Positions 8,025 to 18,612 of a stretch of 64,000 nucleotides of DNA are shown here, in pieces. A program made the position numbers and the translations under genes. The DNA comes from Candidatus Limosilactobacillus merdigallinarum (GTDB lineage Bacteria; Bacillota; Bacilli; Lactobacillales; Lactobacillaceae): the NCBI GenBank assembly GCA_019114515.1, contig DXFH01000022.1, positions 50,461-114,460 on the forward strand, in the 5' to 3' direction. The notes under the pieces are model-generated. The model searched no databases and had not been told where the DNA came from. It saw only the letters and a program-made list of their open reading frames with translations. Position 1 is the stretch's first letter. Each line of letters opens with the position of its first letter.

Positions 8025-10685
8025 CTACTTGGCATCGTTCAAAGAAGCTAATCGTTCCTTTGCGCTGTCCAGTTTCTGCTGCCAATCAGCAGCTTTTTGC
8101 TTAGCCTTTGCAACCACGGCTTCGGGAGCGTTGGCAATGAACTTTTGGTTGCCCAGTTTCTTGCTTGACCGTTCAACCTCTTGTTCTAGCTTCTTAATTT
8201 CCTTTTGCATCTTAATCCGTTCAGCATCCAGATCAACTAATTCAGCCATTGGGATGTAAACGGTGGCACCAGCCAAAATACCGCTCATGGCCAGTTTTGG
8301 TTCGGCAATATCCTTACCAATCGTTAAGTTGGTTGGGTGACAGAAGCGGTCAATGTAATCACGGTTATTTTCAAAAATGTCTTTCAAGGAATCATCGTCA
8401 ACCTTGATCAGCATTTCAACCGGCTTAGACATTGGTGCACCGGCATCGTTTCTGATTGTCCGGACCGCCTTGATTAAGTTGATCAAATCACTCATTTGTT
8501 CAATTGCCTGTGGGTCATCCAATTCAGGATGATCCACTGGGTAGTCCGCCAGCATAATGGTCTTTCCTTCATGCGGCATTGACTGCCAAAGCTTTTCAGT
8601 AACAAATGGCATGATTGAGTGCAGCAAACGCAATGTCTGATCAAGCACGTAAGCCAGAATTTCTTCAGTATTGTGCTTTTCTTCCGCAGTCCCGTTATTG
8701 AGCGTTTCCTTGGTCATTTCGATGTACCAGTCACAGAAGTCGTCCCAAATGAAGTTGTACAAAGCACGACCGGCTTCACCAAATTCAAACTTATCGGACT
8801 GTTCGTTGACCTGCTTAATCGTGGCATTCAGACGAGCTAAGATGAAACGATCAGCCAGGTTGAACTTGCTAGCATCAGGCAGCTTTGGTGCACCGTCAAC
8901 ATCCTTCAAGTTCATGATAACGTAACGACTGGCATTCCAAATCTTGTTGATGAAGTTCCAAGCAGCATCCATCTTCTTATAAGAGAAACGAATATCTTGA
9001 CCAGGGGTAGAACCGGTAATTAAGAACCAACGTAAGGCATCGACACCATACTTCTTAATAACATCCATTGGGTCAATTCCGTTACCCAAAGATTTACTCA
9101 TCTTCCGTCCTTGCTCGTCACGAATCAGGCCGTGCAATAAGACGTTGTGGAATGGTGCCTTGCCAGTAAATTCCAATGATTGGAAGATCATCCTGGATAC
9201 CCAGAAGAAGATAATGTCATAACCAGTAACCAGTGTGTCGGTGGGGAAGTAACGCTTAAAGTCAGCTGAATCAGTGTCTGGCCAGCCCATCGTAGAGAAT
9301 GGCCAGAGTGCACTGGAGAACCAGGTATCTAGGACATCTGGATCCTGCGTCCAATTTTCGGCATCTTTTGGTGCTTCCATGCCAACATAAGTTTCACCGG
9401 TTTGCTTATTGTACCAAGCTGGGATGCGGTGTCCCCACCAAAGCTGACGAGAAATAACCCAGTCATGAACATTTTCCATCCACTGAGTAAAGGTGTGTTC
9501 AAACCGCTTTGGCACAAAGTTAACACTATCGTCAGTCTGCTGATTCTTCAAAGCCTGTTGTGCCAGTGGCTTCATCTTAACAAACCATTGCGTAGACAGC
9601 CGTGCTTCTACTTGAACCCCGGTCCGTTCTGAGTGACCAACAGAGTGGACGATCGGCTTAATCTTCAGCATGTAGCCTTCCTTCTTCAGGTCTTCTACAA
9701 TTGCTTTTCGTGCTTCAAACCGGTCCATGCCTTCATACTTACCAGCATGTTCGTTGAGAGTAGCATCTTCATTAAAGGTGTTTAGTTCCGGCAGGTTGTG
9801 ACGCTTACCCACCTTAAAGTCGTTCGGATCATGGGCTGGTGTAATCTTAACCATCCCAGTTCCAAAGTCCGGAGTTACATAGTCATCTGCAATAATCTCG
9901 ATTTCACGGTTAACCAATGGCACCTTGATGTGTTTACCCACCAGTTCTTTATAACGATCATCATGCGGGTTAACGGCAACGGCCTCGTCACCAAACATCG
10001 TTTCTGGACGTGTAGTGGCAATTTCGATATAATCCTTGCCGTGGAAAGTCGTGCCATCAGTAAATGGGTACTTAACGTGATAGAAGGCACCCTTATCATC
10101 TTTGTGGACCACTTCAATATCCGACAAGGCGGTCCGTGCTTGTGGATCCCAGTTGATAATGTAAGTGCCACGGTAAATCAGGCCCTTTTTGTACAGGTCA
10201 ACAAATACCTTCCGCACAGCCTTATTCAAGCCGGCATCCAGGGTAAAGCGTTCCCGGTCGTAGTCAACGGAAATCCCCATTTTGGCCCATTGCTTATGAA
10301 TAATGTCCGCATATTCGTCTTTCCAATCCCAAACTTGTTGGACGAACTTTTCCCGGCCTAAGTCATAACGCGAAATTCCTTTTTCGCGCAACCGTGCTTC
10401 TACTTTTGCCTGCGTTGCAATCCCTGCGTGGTCCATCCCAGGAATCCATAAGGTATCGTAACCCTGCATCCGCTTGCGCCGGATAATAATATCTTGCAAT
10501 GTAGTATCCCATGCATGGCCTAAATGCAGCTTGCCGGTAACATTCGGTGGTGGCAAAACAATGGAATAAGGGTGGGCAGACTTATCACCACTAGGCTTAA
10601 AAAAGCCATTATCCCGCCACCAATCATACCGACCGGCTTCGACCGCTGCCGGATCAAATTTGGTTGCCATTTTCTCTTCACTCAT
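8025..10685 (-). CDS. valS: Valyl-tRNA synthetase
   Basis: A class I synthetase (886 residues from ATG 10685) charging tRNA-Val. HIGH motif appears as [15 protein letters not shown] (about residues 42-56), the KMSKS loop as [14 protein letters not shown], and the [13 protein letters not shown] and C-terminal coiled-coil arm ([25 protein letters not shown]) are typical of ValRS. The start is set by GAGGAGG about 10 bases upstream; an earlier in-frame ATG lies within the T-box leader. Expression is controlled by a T-box with a GTA (Val) specifier. Confidence 0.97.
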   Translation of the reverse strand: MSEEKMATKFDPAAVEAGRYDWWRDNGFFKPSGDKSAHPYSIVLPPPNVTGKLHLGHAWDTTLQDIIIRRKRMQGYDTLWIPGMDHAGIATQAKVEARLREKGISRYDLGREKFVQQVWDWKDEYADIIHKQWAKMGISVDYDRERFTLDAGLNKAVRKVFVDLYKKGLIYRGTYIINWDPQARTALSDIEVVHKDDKGAFYHVKYPFTDGTTFHGKDYIEIATTRPETMFGDEAVAVNPHDDRYKELVGKHIKVPLVNREIEIIADDYVTPDFGTGMVKITPAHDPNDFKVGKRHNLPELNTFNEDATLNEHAGKYEGMDRFEARKAIVEDLKKEGYMLKIKPIVHSVGHSERTGVQVEARLSTQWFVKMKPLAQQALKNQQTDDSVNFVPKRFEHTFTQWMENVHDWVISRQLWWGHRIPAWYNKQTGETYVGMEAPKDAENWTQDPDVLDTWFSSALWPFSTMGWPDTDSADFKRYFPTDTLVTGYDIIFFWVSRMIFQSLEFTGKAPFHNVLLHGLIRDEQGRKMSKSLGNGIDPMDVIKKYGVDALRWFLITGSTPGQDIRFSYKKMDAAWNFINKIWNASRYVIMNLKDVDGAPKLPDASKFNLADRFILARLNATIKQVNEQSDKFEFGEAGRALYNFIWDDFCDWYIEMTKETLNNGTAEEKHNTEEILAYVLDQTLRLLHSIMPFVTEKLWQSMPHEGKTIMLADYPVDHPELDDPQAIEQMSDLINLIKAVRTIRNDAGAPMSKPVEMLIKVDDDSLKDIFENNRDYIDRFCHPTNLTIGKDIAEPKLAMSGILAGATVYIPMAELVDLDAERIKMQKEIKKLEQEVERSSKKLGNQKFIANAPEAVVAKAKQKAADWQQKLDSAKERLASLNDAK

Positions 10686-10708
10686 GACTATTTCCTCCTC
10701 ACTGATAC

Positions 10709-10945
10709 CTAAAAAAGCTCGCCCTATCAAAATAGGACGAGCTTACTCGCGGTACCACCTAAATTAAGACTCATTGTCTTCACTCAAACATTTGATATCG
10801 GTAATGAACCGAGCCAACCTACTATCAATTAAGCCAGCTTACTCGCGAGCTACCTTCATTTGCATATCCCTGTCTTTTCACCACCCAGACAGTCTCTGTA
10901 ATCGGTCTATACAAACTAATCTTCTCGTTCATTGCTAATTGTTGT
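10709..10945 (-). promoter_or_regulatory. T-box riboswitch of valS, Val specifier
   Basis: On the minus strand the leader contains GAAGGTAGC, which in the GAA-N-codon register gives GTA (10851-10853), a valine codon that matches the downstream gene. The T-box core TAGGTGGTACCGCG is the complement of 10748-10761. The terminator is AGCTCGTCCTAT/ATAGGGCGAGCT (10716-10743) followed by a T-run. Confidence 0.92.
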
Positions 10946-10946
10946 C

Positions 10947-10975
10947 ATAATACGCTATCATTCCGATCGCGTCAA
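10947..10975 (-). promoter_or_regulatory. Promoter of valS, overlapping the tpx stop codon
   Basis: TTGACG (complement of 10970-10975), 17 bp, TATTAT (complement of 10947-10952). The -35 box covers the TGA of tpx (10972-10974). Confidence 0.75.
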
Positions 10976-11472
10976 GCCTGAACTGCCTTTTTTAAAGCGT
11001 CCAGTGCTGCGTCATAATCGGGTTCATCAGTTAGTTCACTAACAAGCTGCCGGTAGACAATTTTGCCTTCCTTATCAATGATCCAAACTGACCGTGCGAG
11101 CACATCTTCATCAGGAATTAATAGCTTCATTGAGTAACCAAACGATTGCTCATGGTCAGATACTAATTCGATGTTCTTGACACCCTCTGCAGCACACCAC
11201 TTTTGCTGGGTTTCTGCCAGGTTAGTTGAAACTGTAAGAAAACGGACATCCCTAAACTGGTCGACGGCTTCATTAAAGTGTTTCGTCTGTAAGCTGCAAA
11301 CTGAAGTTGTGATGTCGGGAACAACACTAATCAGGGTCACTTTTCCCAATAAGAAGCGGGTCTTAATCTTTTCACCCTGTTTGTCTAAGACTTTGAAATG
11401 CGGCAATTCCTCACCAACTTGCGGCGGGTTTCCTACTAGTTGACGGTGCTGGCCATTAATCGTAATTTCCAA
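10972..11472 (-). CDS. tpx: Thiol peroxidase (atypical 2-Cys peroxiredoxin)
   Basis: Tpx reduces hydroperoxides in the cytoplasm using thioredoxin. The protein starts at TTG 11472, 8 bases after AAGGGAG, giving 166 residues beginning (M)EITINGQHRQL; the longer frame to 11523 has no similarity. The peroxidatic cysteine is in PDITTSVCSLQ (Cys59) and the resolving cysteine in KWCAAEGV (Cys93), both at family positions. It sits alone between valS and thiI, which relies on cysteine-derived sulfur. Confidence 0.94.
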   Translation of the reverse strand: MEITINGQHRQLVGNPPQVGEELPHFKVLDKQGEKIKTRFLLGKVTLISVVPDITTSVCSLQTKHFNEAVDQFRDVRFLTVSTNLAETQQKWCAAEGVKNIELVSDHEQSFGYSMKLLIPDEDVLARSVWIIDKEGKIVYRQLVSELTDEPDYDAALDALKKAVQA

Positions 11473-11563
11473 AATGATGACTCCCTTCTCATTAATTTTT
11501 AATGTGTGTCCACAGTATAACAAATCTGCCCGGTCTTGTGAATTGCCGGACGGATTAAATTAA

Positions 11564-12784
11564 TTATAGGAGATCAGCAAAAACATCCTGATTTTGGTTT
11601 AAGAACTCTTCACCAGCATGAATCCGCGTAATCTTGATGTTATCTAATGATTTTTGCATCAAGCCATGAACATCAATTAACTGTTCGTACTTCCGTGACC
11701 GGTCAACCCGTGGCATGGTCTTTGGCGAAGGTGGCGTAAAGACCGTACAACAATCTTCATACGGCAAGATTGACAGGTCATAGGTACCAATTTCCTTAGC
11801 AATCTTGATAATTTCATTTTTGTCATATGACAGTACCGGACGCAACACCGGCATGTTAGTGACATCCTCAATTGCCCGCATGCTCTGCATAGTTTGCGAT
11901 GCCACTTGTCCGAGTGACTCACCATTGAAGATCGCTAAACCATGCCGCTTCTCTGCTAAGGCTACTGCTAACCGCAGCATTAACCGCCGCTGAACCGTCA
12001 TTAGATAACCTTCTGGCACCTTTTCCTTAATGGTTTCCTGAATCTCGGTGAATGGCACTTGGATAAAGTTAATACTGCCACAATAATGGGCCAGTTTTCC
12101 CGTAAGCTCCTTTGCCTTTGCCAGTGCCTGTTCACTCGTGTACGGAGGACTGAAAAAGTGCACCATTTCGACGGAAACACCCCGCTTCATCGCCAGGTAT
12201 GCCGCTACTGGCGAATCAATACCGCCAGACAGCATCATCATTCCTTTACCAGCAGTGCCCACGGGTAAACCGCCCGCACCCTGGATTTTTTCACTGGTTA
12301 AGAAAATCCCATTCAGACGGATTTCCACCCGCAAAGTAAGGTCGGGATGATGCACATCTACCTTTAATAATTCAGGAAACTGCTCCAACAGGTAGCCACC
12401 TAATTCACGGTTCATCTGGAAAGTATCCATTGCAAAATGGTGATCTGAACGACGCGTCTCCACCTTGAAGGTAATTGGCTGTTTTACCTGTTCTTCAATC
12501 ATTTGTTTAGCAGCCTGGCAGACAGCCTCATAATTTTTCTCGACTTTAAGTGACGGCGAGAAGTTTTGAATCCCAAAGACTAATTTCAGGTGCTTCATCA
12601 CTTCATCACTATTGGCCCCGTTTAGACTCACGTGCAGACGGTCTAAATTAGCGTGCACCTTAACCTCTGGAAATTTGTGGAGTGCGTCCCGGACATTCAT
12701 CCCCAAACGCCCAATAAAGTTTTTTCGGTTATGACCCTTAGTGGACAGCTCACCGTACCTTACCATGATTTCATCGTATTGCAT
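11564..12784 (-). CDS. thiI: tRNA 4-thiouridine synthase ThiI
   Basis: ThiI (406 residues) places sulfur at U8 of tRNA and can feed thiamine synthesis. Order: N-terminal ferredoxin-like and THUMP region (about 60-165), then the PP-loop ATP site [19 protein letters not shown] (about 183-200) and the AANH-type domain with VYGESLGQ-like [13 protein letters not shown]. There is no C-terminal rhodanese domain, as is usual in Firmicutes, where a partner NifS-like desulfurase donates sulfur; that partner is immediately upstream (12800-13948, 15 bases apart). Confidence 0.95.
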   Translation of the reverse strand: MQYDEIMVRYGELSTKGHNRKNFIGRLGMNVRDALHKFPEVKVHANLDRLHVSLNGANSDEVMKHLKLVFGIQNFSPSLKVEKNYEAVCQAAKQMIEEQVKQPITFKVETRRSDHHFAMDTFQMNRELGGYLLEQFPELLKVDVHHPDLTLRVEIRLNGIFLTSEKIQGAGGLPVGTAGKGMMMLSGGIDSPVAAYLAMKRGVSVEMVHFFSPPYTSEQALAKAKELTGKLAHYCGSINFIQVPFTEIQETIKEKVPEGYLMTVQRRLMLRLAVALAEKRHGLAIFNGESLGQVASQTMQSMRAIEDVTNMPVLRPVLSYDKNEIIKIAKEIGTYDLSILPYEDCCTVFTPPSPKTMPRVDRSRKYEQLIDVHGLMQKSLDNIKITRIHAGEEFLNQNQDVFADLL

Positions 12785-12799
12785 GTTGAGCCTCCTTCA

Positions 12800-13948
12800 C
12801 TAATCAATAATCTTCTTAAAGCCTTCGTATAGCTGGTCAAATACCCGGTTAAATTCCTGCGCATCTTCCATAGTGTTTTGGTCACCCAGGCTTACCCGGA
12901 CAGCACATTCAGCGACATTCTTAGGAACTTTCATTGCCGATAAGGTGCTGGTGGTATCTTCATCCTTAGAAGAACAGGCACTAGTAGTCGAAATGTATAT
13001 ATCATGCTCTTCAAAGGCGTGCACAACCGTTTCACCACGGACACCAACAATGGCAAAGCACAAAATATGCGCTACAAAACCATCGTCATCTTTAGAGAAG
13101 ATCTTAACGTGATTAAACTTCTTCAGGTGTTCAATAATGGCATGCTTAATTGCTCGTTCACGTTGCACGCTCTCATCCTGACCATCTTGAACTAGACGGA
13201 TGGCACGGACCATCGCAGCGTCGCCAGGGGTATTTTCCGTACCACTGCGCAGGCCTTGTTCTTGGCCACCACCAGCGATCAGCGGTTCAATCTGGCGACC
13301 ACTCTTCTTGTAGACAAAGCCCGTCCCCCGTGGGGCATGGAATTTGTGACCAGAAAAGGTCGCAAAATCAACCCGATCAGAAAATACTAATGGTTCAAGG
13401 CCCTTACCAATGGCCTGCACGGCATCGACCATGTAATGAATATTCGGGTACTTCTTTAAGATCTCACCAATTTCTTTGATCGGCTGAATCGTTCCAATTT
13501 CATTATTGACAGCCATGATGGAAACCAAGATTGTGTCGGGCCGAATTGCATTCGCAACGTCTTGTGGGTTAACCCGTCCTTCATCATCAACTGGCAAGTA
13601 GGTGACCTCAAAGCCGAGTTCTTCCAGTTCTTTCATCGCATTCCGCACTGCTGCATGTTCAACAGAAGTCGTAATGATATGCTTGCCAAACTGGCGCTTG
13701 GTAAAGGCCGTTCCTTTGATTATCCAGTTGTCACCTTCCGTACCACCACTGGTAAAGATGATTTCGCCTGGCTTCACCCCATATAAATCGGCAATTTGTT
13801 TACGCGATTGCTGCAACAGATTCCAGGCAACCTGGCCCAGGTGGTGCAGACTGGAGGGGTTGCCCCAAACATCATTGGCAACCTTTTCGTAAGTTGAAAG
13901 CACAGACGGCCAAATTTTCGTCGTCGCACTATTGTCAAAATAGATCAC
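12800..13948 (-). CDS. NifS-like cysteine desulfurase (ThiI partner)
   Basis: A PLP-dependent class V aminotransferase-fold enzyme (382 residues) that removes sulfur from cysteine and forwards it as a persulfide. The PLP lysine lies in SGHKFHAPRGTGF and the catalytic cysteine in STTSACSSKDED; the cofactor histidine is in TTSVEHAAVRNAM. It is cotranscribed with thiI, matching the NifZ-ThiI pair known in Bacillus. No scaffold genes lie near, so its role is probably tRNA thiolation rather than general Fe-S assembly. Confidence 0.93.
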   Translation of the reverse strand: MIYFDNSATTKIWPSVLSTYEKVANDVWGNPSSLHHLGQVAWNLLQQSRKQIADLYGVKPGEIIFTSGGTEGDNWIIKGTAFTKRQFGKHIITTSVEHAAVRNAMKELEELGFEVTYLPVDDEGRVNPQDVANAIRPDTILVSIMAVNNEIGTIQPIKEIGEILKKYPNIHYMVDAVQAIGKGLEPLVFSDRVDFATFSGHKFHAPRGTGFVYKKSGRQIEPLIAGGGQEQGLRSGTENTPGDAAMVRAIRLVQDGQDESVQRERAIKHAIIEHLKKFNHVKIFSKDDDGFVAHILCFAIVGVRGETVVHAFEEHDIYISTTSACSSKDEDTTSTLSAMKVPKNVAECAVRVSLGDQNTMEDAQEFNRVFDQLYEGFKKIID

Positions 13949-14033
13949 ATTAATCCTCTTTTCTTATTTGCTATAAAATCCTCAACGATTATATCAGATT
14001 TACTTACTATTAGTGAACCGAGAACAATCACAA

Positions 14034-14066
14034 TAAAAAAAGAGTAGGCATCACTTTTACCTACTC
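14034..14066 (-). terminator. Terminator of ezrA
   Basis: GAGTAGG (14042-14048) pairs with CCTACTC (14060-14066); on the minus strand the stem is followed by seven T. Confidence 0.8.
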
Positions 14067-14088
14067 CTTACAGATGTTCGTAAAATTG

Positions 14089-15789
14089 TTAATCTTTATT
14101 TTCACTGTAATACTCTTGTTCCAGACGTTTGAATGACCCGGGCTCTGCCTCCTCAAGCGCCGTACCAATCGTTTGCAAGCTTTCATTATACTGGTGCTCA
14201 TTAAACTGCTTTTGCGATTGTTGAATGGCCTCATCAATCTTCTGGTTGTTGCCGCTGAGACGGTTTGCGTATTGAATCAGGCGCTCTGTTAACGCGGCAC
14301 TGTCCCGCAAGTTATCGGTCTTATCCTGTAGGTTTTCCAAATCATCCTGAACAATCAATAATTGCTTAGTAATGTCTTCCATATTGATCTGTGATTGATT
14401 CATTGCGTGCGATAGCTTACTGATCTCATCACTGACGACAAAGAAGTAATCCATGTAGTCTTTCGGGATACCCGGCAGGTTCATTTCTTCTACCCGACGC
14501 TTAGTTGTCCGAATACTGGTAATAAACCGTTGCAGCGCTTGCCGCGCACGCTTTTCGTCCGTTGATAAGTTGGCGACGCCATCATTGATTTTCTTTTGCT
14601 CTTCTTCAATTTCGGTCAAAGACTGCTCATGATCTTGTTGCTGCTGCCAAATCTCACTGTAAACGGCTGTTTGCTCCTTCAGCGCGGTCTTAATATCGTC
14701 GACATCTTCTCGGATGGTCTTTAATTGCTCGTTTAACTGCCGCGTATCAACCAATTCATTGTTGTTCAAAGTGTAGCTAATACTCAGGTGTTCTAGTTCA
14801 TTCAGCAGCTCTTCGTTTTGCTTTTGGGCATGAGCCAGGTGGGATTCTAATTGTGGTTCAGCTTTCAAAACATGCGGCTTAGCATCAAGTTCTTGCTGCA
14901 TTACGTCGTATAGGTGGTCAATTTGGTCTGACATTTCTCTATTGGTACGTTTAACTACCCCCAGATTTAATTTGGCCAACTGATCCAACGCATCCGTGCG
15001 CTGCTTTTCCATTTCATCAACCTGCTTATCGATATCATCTTCGGTAAAGCAGTAATGCTGCTCAGTTAAATCGGTATAACCCTTCTTCAGTTCCTTTAAT
15101 TGATCTGGGAATTCAGCATATAAAGGACGATAAAGTGTTGGAATGTCTTTCATTAATTGCTCAAAATCACGGGTTTGATCCTGTAAGTCCTGCAGTAATT
15201 CTGCAGCTGCATCATGGTCCCCTTTACGGACAATATCACTAAAATGCTCATATTTCTTTTCCAAATTAACCAGGCGACTTTGCAGTTCTGTCTTGCTCTG
15301 GCCAAATTGGAAGCCCTTCTCATCTAACTGACGGCCAAACTGATTATACGTGGTCCGTAATCCACTCACTGCGGCCATCTGTTGATCGACTGCCTGACTT
15401 AGACTAGCTAATTGTTCTTGTAGTGACTGATACTGCCCCATCACTGTGTCGGTTTCATCTTGTAAAACGCTCAGCTCACGACCGACAGAAAATAAACTGC
15501 TGCCATGCATATTATTTTCAATGGTCTTTACTAGCTCTTGAGCTTTCTTGAATGTTGGCAACAGTTCATGATCATATTGATAGCGCAGCTCGGTAAATCT
15601 CTTCAGCGACTCGCCCATTAAACTGTCTAAGCGACTCTTATCCAACTGTTTAGCCAAAGCATCCTCATCAACTTGGGATAGACGATTGCTCAATTCCTTC
15701 AGCTTGGTTGAACAGCGCCGTTGGTATAAGAGAATGATCACCATAGCAATGGCAGCGATAATTAAAATTCCGATTAAAACTTGCAGCAT
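14089..15789 (-). CDS. ezrA: Septation ring formation regulator EzrA
   Basis: EzrA (566 residues) is a membrane-anchored spectrin-like protein that interacts with FtsZ and coordinates division in Gram-positive cocci and rods. The N-terminal transmembrane segment (LIGILIIAAIAMVIILLYQRR, about 4-24) is followed by almost continuous helical coiled coil rich in Q, E, L and K, ending FKRLEQEYYSENKD. Length matches the family (about 560-575). It is transcribed divergently from rpsD and monocistronic by the flanking terminator, as in many lactobacilli and streptococci. Confidence 0.93.
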   Translation of the reverse strand: MLQVLIGILIIAAIAMVIILLYQRRCSTKLKELSNRLSQVDEDALAKQLDKSRLDSLMGESLKRFTELRYQYDHELLPTFKKAQELVKTIENNMHGSSLFSVGRELSVLQDETDTVMGQYQSLQEQLASLSQAVDQQMAAVSGLRTTYNQFGRQLDEKGFQFGQSKTELQSRLVNLEKKYEHFSDIVRKGDHDAAAELLQDLQDQTRDFEQLMKDIPTLYRPLYAEFPDQLKELKKGYTDLTEQHYCFTEDDIDKQVDEMEKQRTDALDQLAKLNLGVVKRTNREMSDQIDHLYDVMQQELDAKPHVLKAEPQLESHLAHAQKQNEELLNELEHLSISYTLNNNELVDTRQLNEQLKTIREDVDDIKTALKEQTAVYSEIWQQQQDHEQSLTEIEEEQKKINDGVANLSTDEKRARQALQRFITSIRTTKRRVEEMNLPGIPKDYMDYFFVVSDEISKLSHAMNQSQINMEDITKQLLIVQDDLENLQDKTDNLRDSAALTERLIQYANRLSGNNQKIDEAIQQSQKQFNEHQYNESLQTIGTALEEAEPGSFKRLEQEYYSENKD

Positions 15790-15908
15790 TTAATCCACCT
15801 ATTTCTCAATTTTTTACTTATGCCTAATTGACAGCATTTTCAATTGAATTATAGCATAACTGTCATATGAAAACTTACAGGAGGAAGTGCTTAAATATCC
15901 TGTTTTCC

Positions 15909-15938
15909 TTGACTCCCTACATACAGTCATTGTAGAAT
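15909..15938 (+). promoter_or_regulatory. Promoter of rpsD
   Basis: TTGACT (15909-15914), 18-bp spacer, TAGAAT (15933-15938), ahead of a long structured leader. Confidence 0.7.
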
Positions 15939-15944
15939 GTTATT

Positions 15945-16112
15945 TGTGTAAAATAATGCAGCAGTAAGGAGCAAGCTCGTCAACAGACTGGTGCCTTTTT
16001 GGTGTTTCTAGTAACCCGGCTGCTAGGGTGAACGATCCAACTAGCCTGCACGAATGTGACCTTACAATCGGATTATTTTACTCCAACAAATATACATTGG
16101 AGGATTTTATTT
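15945..16112 (+). ncRNA. rpsD 5' leader, pseudoknot-capable S4 autoregulatory element
   Basis: The 170-base leader has GCAGC (15958-15962) able to pair with GCTGC (16019-16023), and GTAAGG (15964-15969) able to pair with CCTTAC (16060-16065). The order a-b-a'-b' makes a pseudoknot. Ribosomal protein S4 is known to repress its own mRNA in Bacillus through such a structure; the match here is by arrangement, not by alignment. A local CTAG-flanked hairpin (about 16023-16044) lies between. Confidence 0.6.
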
Positions 16113-16724
16113 ATGTCTCGTTACACTGGTCCTAGTTGGCGTAAGTCACGTCGTCTGGGTGTTTCACTTTCAGGTACTGGTAAGGAATTAGCTCGTCGCC
16201 CATATGCTCCTGGTGATCACGGTAATGATCGTCGTGGCAGTCTTTCTGAATATGGTACACAATTACGTGAAAAGCAAAAGCTGCGTTTCATGTACGGCTT
16301 AACTGAACGTCAATTCCGTAACCTGTTCGTTCGTGCCGGCAAGATCAAGGAAGGTACTCACGGTACTAACTTCATGGCTTTGCTTGAACGTCGTTTAGAC
16401 AACATGGTTTACCGTTTAGGCTTGGCTACTACTCGTCGTCAGGCTCGTCAATTGGTTAACCACGGCCACATCACTGTTGATGGCAAGCGTGTCGACATTC
16501 CTTCATACGAAGTTTCTGTTGGCCAAGTGATCTCCGTTCGTGAAAAGTCTAAGAACTTAGACATTATCAAGAACGCTGTTGATGCCGTTGTTGCTCGTCC
16601 TTCATACGTTGAATTTGATGCTGACAAGCTGGAAGGTAAGTTAGTACGGATTCCTGCACGTGAAGACATGAATGCCGACATCGATGAATCCCTTGTTGTT
16701 GAATTCTACAACAACCTGCTTTAA
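16113..16724 (+). CDS. rpsD: 30S ribosomal protein S4
   Basis: S4 (203 residues) nucleates 30S assembly by binding 16S rRNA and commonly represses its own operon. It begins [16 protein letters not shown] after an AGGAGG-type site (16099-16104 region); the upstream ATG at 16056 is in the leader. The N-terminal basic domain includes [14 protein letters not shown] and the S4 RNA-binding fold includes [13 protein letters not shown] and [13 protein letters not shown] (about residues 90-120). Monocistronic, with a promoter, structured leader and terminator. Codon usage is strongly biased (CGT, GGT), as expected for a highly expressed gene. Confidence 0.98.
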   Translation: MSRYTGPSWRKSRRLGVSLSGTGKELARRPYAPGDHGNDRRGSLSEYGTQLREKQKLRFMYGLTERQFRNLFVRAGKIKEGTHGTNFMALLERRLDNMVYRLGLATTRRQARQLVNHGHITVDGKRVDIPSYEVSVGQVISVREKSKNLDIIKNAVDAVVARPSYVEFDADKLEGKLVRIPAREDMNADIDESLVVEFYNNLL

Positions 16725-16744
16725 TGTTTGGTTGTTCACTGCCT

Positions 16745-16775
16745 GGACTGGTGTTTATTCACCAGTCTTTTTTTG
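16745..16775 (+). terminator. Terminator of rpsD
   Basis: GACTGGTG pairs with CACCAGTC (16746-16767) followed by eight T. Confidence 0.9.
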
Positions 16776-16805
16776 TTTTAATATTAAAGAGAAAGGATCT
16801 TTAAA

Positions 16806-17267
16806 ATGGTCGAACATAATGACGACGTTAATGAACGTCTTAAAAATGAAATTTATGGGCAGCCGAAAATTAAGCCTGATGAGCAACGTCGCTATATGGG
16901 CACCTTCCGTGAACGTGTTTGGTTGACCATTAGCATCCAAGAAATTCAAGAACAAGACTGGACAACTGCCTTTCAAAAAGAATTGCAAAAGCACCCTGAT
17001 TGTCTGGTTATCATTAACGGCAATCTTGATGATAATTACACAAGTAAGTATTTGGCGATTGCTAATCAGTTAAAAGTTGACTTCACCATAAAAACCGGTT
17101 CAGACATTAAAACCGGTGCGGATAACTTGGCCATTGTATTAACCGACCTTAAAGCGGTCTTTGCCAATCCCGTCGATATTGCTAAATTATATGGTCAGTC
17201 CGATCAAGATAAGCATCAGTCGAGTAAAAAGCACGAATCATTTTTACAGCACTTATTTCATAACTAA
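16806..17267 (+). CDS. YueI/DUF1694 family protein
   Basis: A 153-residue soluble protein with no known activity. It resembles YueI-type DUF1694 proteins: an N-terminal NERLKNEIYGQPKIKPDEQRRYMGTFRERV segment (split here as NERLKNEIYGQPKIKPDEQR and RYMGTFRERV), then an alpha/beta region with CLVIINGNLD and FTIKTGSDIKTG. It has an AAAGGA site before ATG and lies 12 bases upstream of rarA, so the two are probably cotranscribed. I can assign the family but not a function. Confidence 0.75.
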   Translation: MVEHNDDVNERLKNEIYGQPKIKPDEQRRYMGTFRERVWLTISIQEIQEQDWTTAFQKELQKHPDCLVIINGNLDDNYTSKYLAIANQLKVDFTIKTGSDIKTGADNLAIVLTDLKAVFANPVDIAKLYGQSDQDKHQSSKKHESFLQHLFHN

Positions 17268-17279
17268 GGAGGAGCGCTA

Positions 17280-18566
17280 ATGAAACCATTAGCTTATCGC
17301 ATGCGGCCCCAAAAGTTAGCTGATGTTGTTGGCCAACAAGATTTAATTGGGCCCGGCAAGATCATCTGGCGCATGGTTAAAGCTCGCCGCCTGTCCTCTA
17401 TGATCCTGTATGGCCCACCTGGCACGGGTAAAACTAGTATTGCCAGTGCCATTGCTGGCTCCACTAAATATGCCTTTCGCAAGCTTAATGCCGCCACTGA
17501 CAGTAAAAAAGACCTACAGGTAGTTGCTGAAGAAGCTAAGATGAGTGGCACAGTCATCCTGTTATTAGATGAAATTCACCGCCTCGATCGCAACAAGCAA
17601 GACTTCTTGCTACCCCTCTTAGAAAGTGGCCGCATCGTTTTAATTGGTGCAACCACCGAAAATCCTTATATTAATATCAGTCCTGCCATCCGTAGCCGTA
17701 CCCAAGTTTTCGAAGTCCATCCGCTAACTATTGCAGAAATGAAACAGGCGATTTCGCGGGCACTGACTGACAAGGAAAATGGGCTGGGAAAGCTCAATCT
17801 CAAGTTAGATGATGATGCGAAACAGCAGCTCTTATTAGCCAGCAACGGTGACTTGCGTAGCGCGTTAAATACCCTTGAATTAGCTGCAATGTCAACACCT
17901 GCTGCAAAGGACGGCGTAATCCATTTGACCATGCAGGTGATTGAAGAAAGTACCCAACGCCAGCAAATGACGGCTGATCGGAATGGGGATGCTCATTATG
18001 ACATCATCTCTGCATTTCAAAAATCGATCCGGGGCAGTGATACTGATGCAGCCCTTCACTACCTTGGCCTTTTGCTGCAAGCGGGTGACCTGCCTAGTAT
18101 CGCTCGACGGCTCATGGTCATCGCCTACGAAGATATTGGCTTGGCTAACCCGCCAGCTGCTGCACGAGCCAACCTTGCAATTCAGGCAGCAGAACGCTTA
18201 GGTTTACCAGAGGGACGAATTCCACTGGCCAATGCTGTCATTGAACTATGTCTCTCTCCGAAATCCAATTCAGCGATTACCGCAATCGATGCCGCTTTAG
18301 CCCGCATTCAAAAGGGTAATTATGGGGAGGTTCCTGACCACTTAAAGGATGCCCACTATAAAGGCGCGCATAAACTTAATCACGGCAATGACTACCTTTA
18401 TCCTCACGATTATCCCGAAGACTGGGTTCGTCAGCAGTACCTGCCCTACCAAATCAAAAATGACCAATACTACCATCCAAAGCCAAACGGGCGCTTTGAA
18501 CAAGCCTATGGTCACCAATATCAACAGCTATTTCAAGCACAGAGACACCAGAGACCAAAAAATTAG
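17280..18566 (+). CDS. rarA: Replication-associated recombination ATPase RarA (MgsA)
   Basis: An AAA+ clamp-loader-like ATPase (428 residues) that acts at stalled forks with SSB. Walker A is GPPGTGKTS (45-53), Walker B LLLDEIHR (94-101), sensor 1 GATTENP and the arginine finger region IRSRTQVFEV; the C-terminal tetramerisation part contains YEDIGLANPPAAARA and ALNHGNDY-like HKLNHGNDYLYPHDYPEDWV. GGAGG lies close to the ATG. The 6S RNA gene follows directly downstream, an arrangement known for rarA in Firmicutes. Confidence 0.95.
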   Translation: MKPLAYRMRPQKLADVVGQQDLIGPGKIIWRMVKARRLSSMILYGPPGTGKTSIASAIAGSTKYAFRKLNAATDSKKDLQVVAEEAKMSGTVILLLDEIHRLDRNKQDFLLPLLESGRIVLIGATTENPYINISPAIRSRTQVFEVHPLTIAEMKQAISRALTDKENGLGKLNLKLDDDAKQQLLLASNGDLRSALNTLELAAMSTPAAKDGVIHLTMQVIEESTQRQQMTADRNGDAHYDIISAFQKSIRGSDTDAALHYLGLLLQAGDLPSIARRLMVIAYEDIGLANPPAAARANLAIQAAERLGLPEGRIPLANAVIELCLSPKSNSAITAIDAALARIQKGNYGEVPDHLKDAHYKGAHKLNHGNDYLYPHDYPEDWVRQQYLPYQIKNDQYYHPKPNGRFEQAYGHQYQQLFQAQRHQRPKN

Positions 18567-18578
18567 TAATCGCTTTAA

Positions 18579-18607
18579 TTGCGCCTAAGACTCAGTTATG
18601 CTAGCAT
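18579..18607 (+). promoter_or_regulatory. Promoter of 6S RNA
   Basis: TTGCGC (18579-18584), 17-bp spacer, TAGCAT (18602-18607); the predicted start is close to the 5' strand of the 6S closing stem. Confidence 0.6.
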
Positions 18608-18612
18608 GCTTA

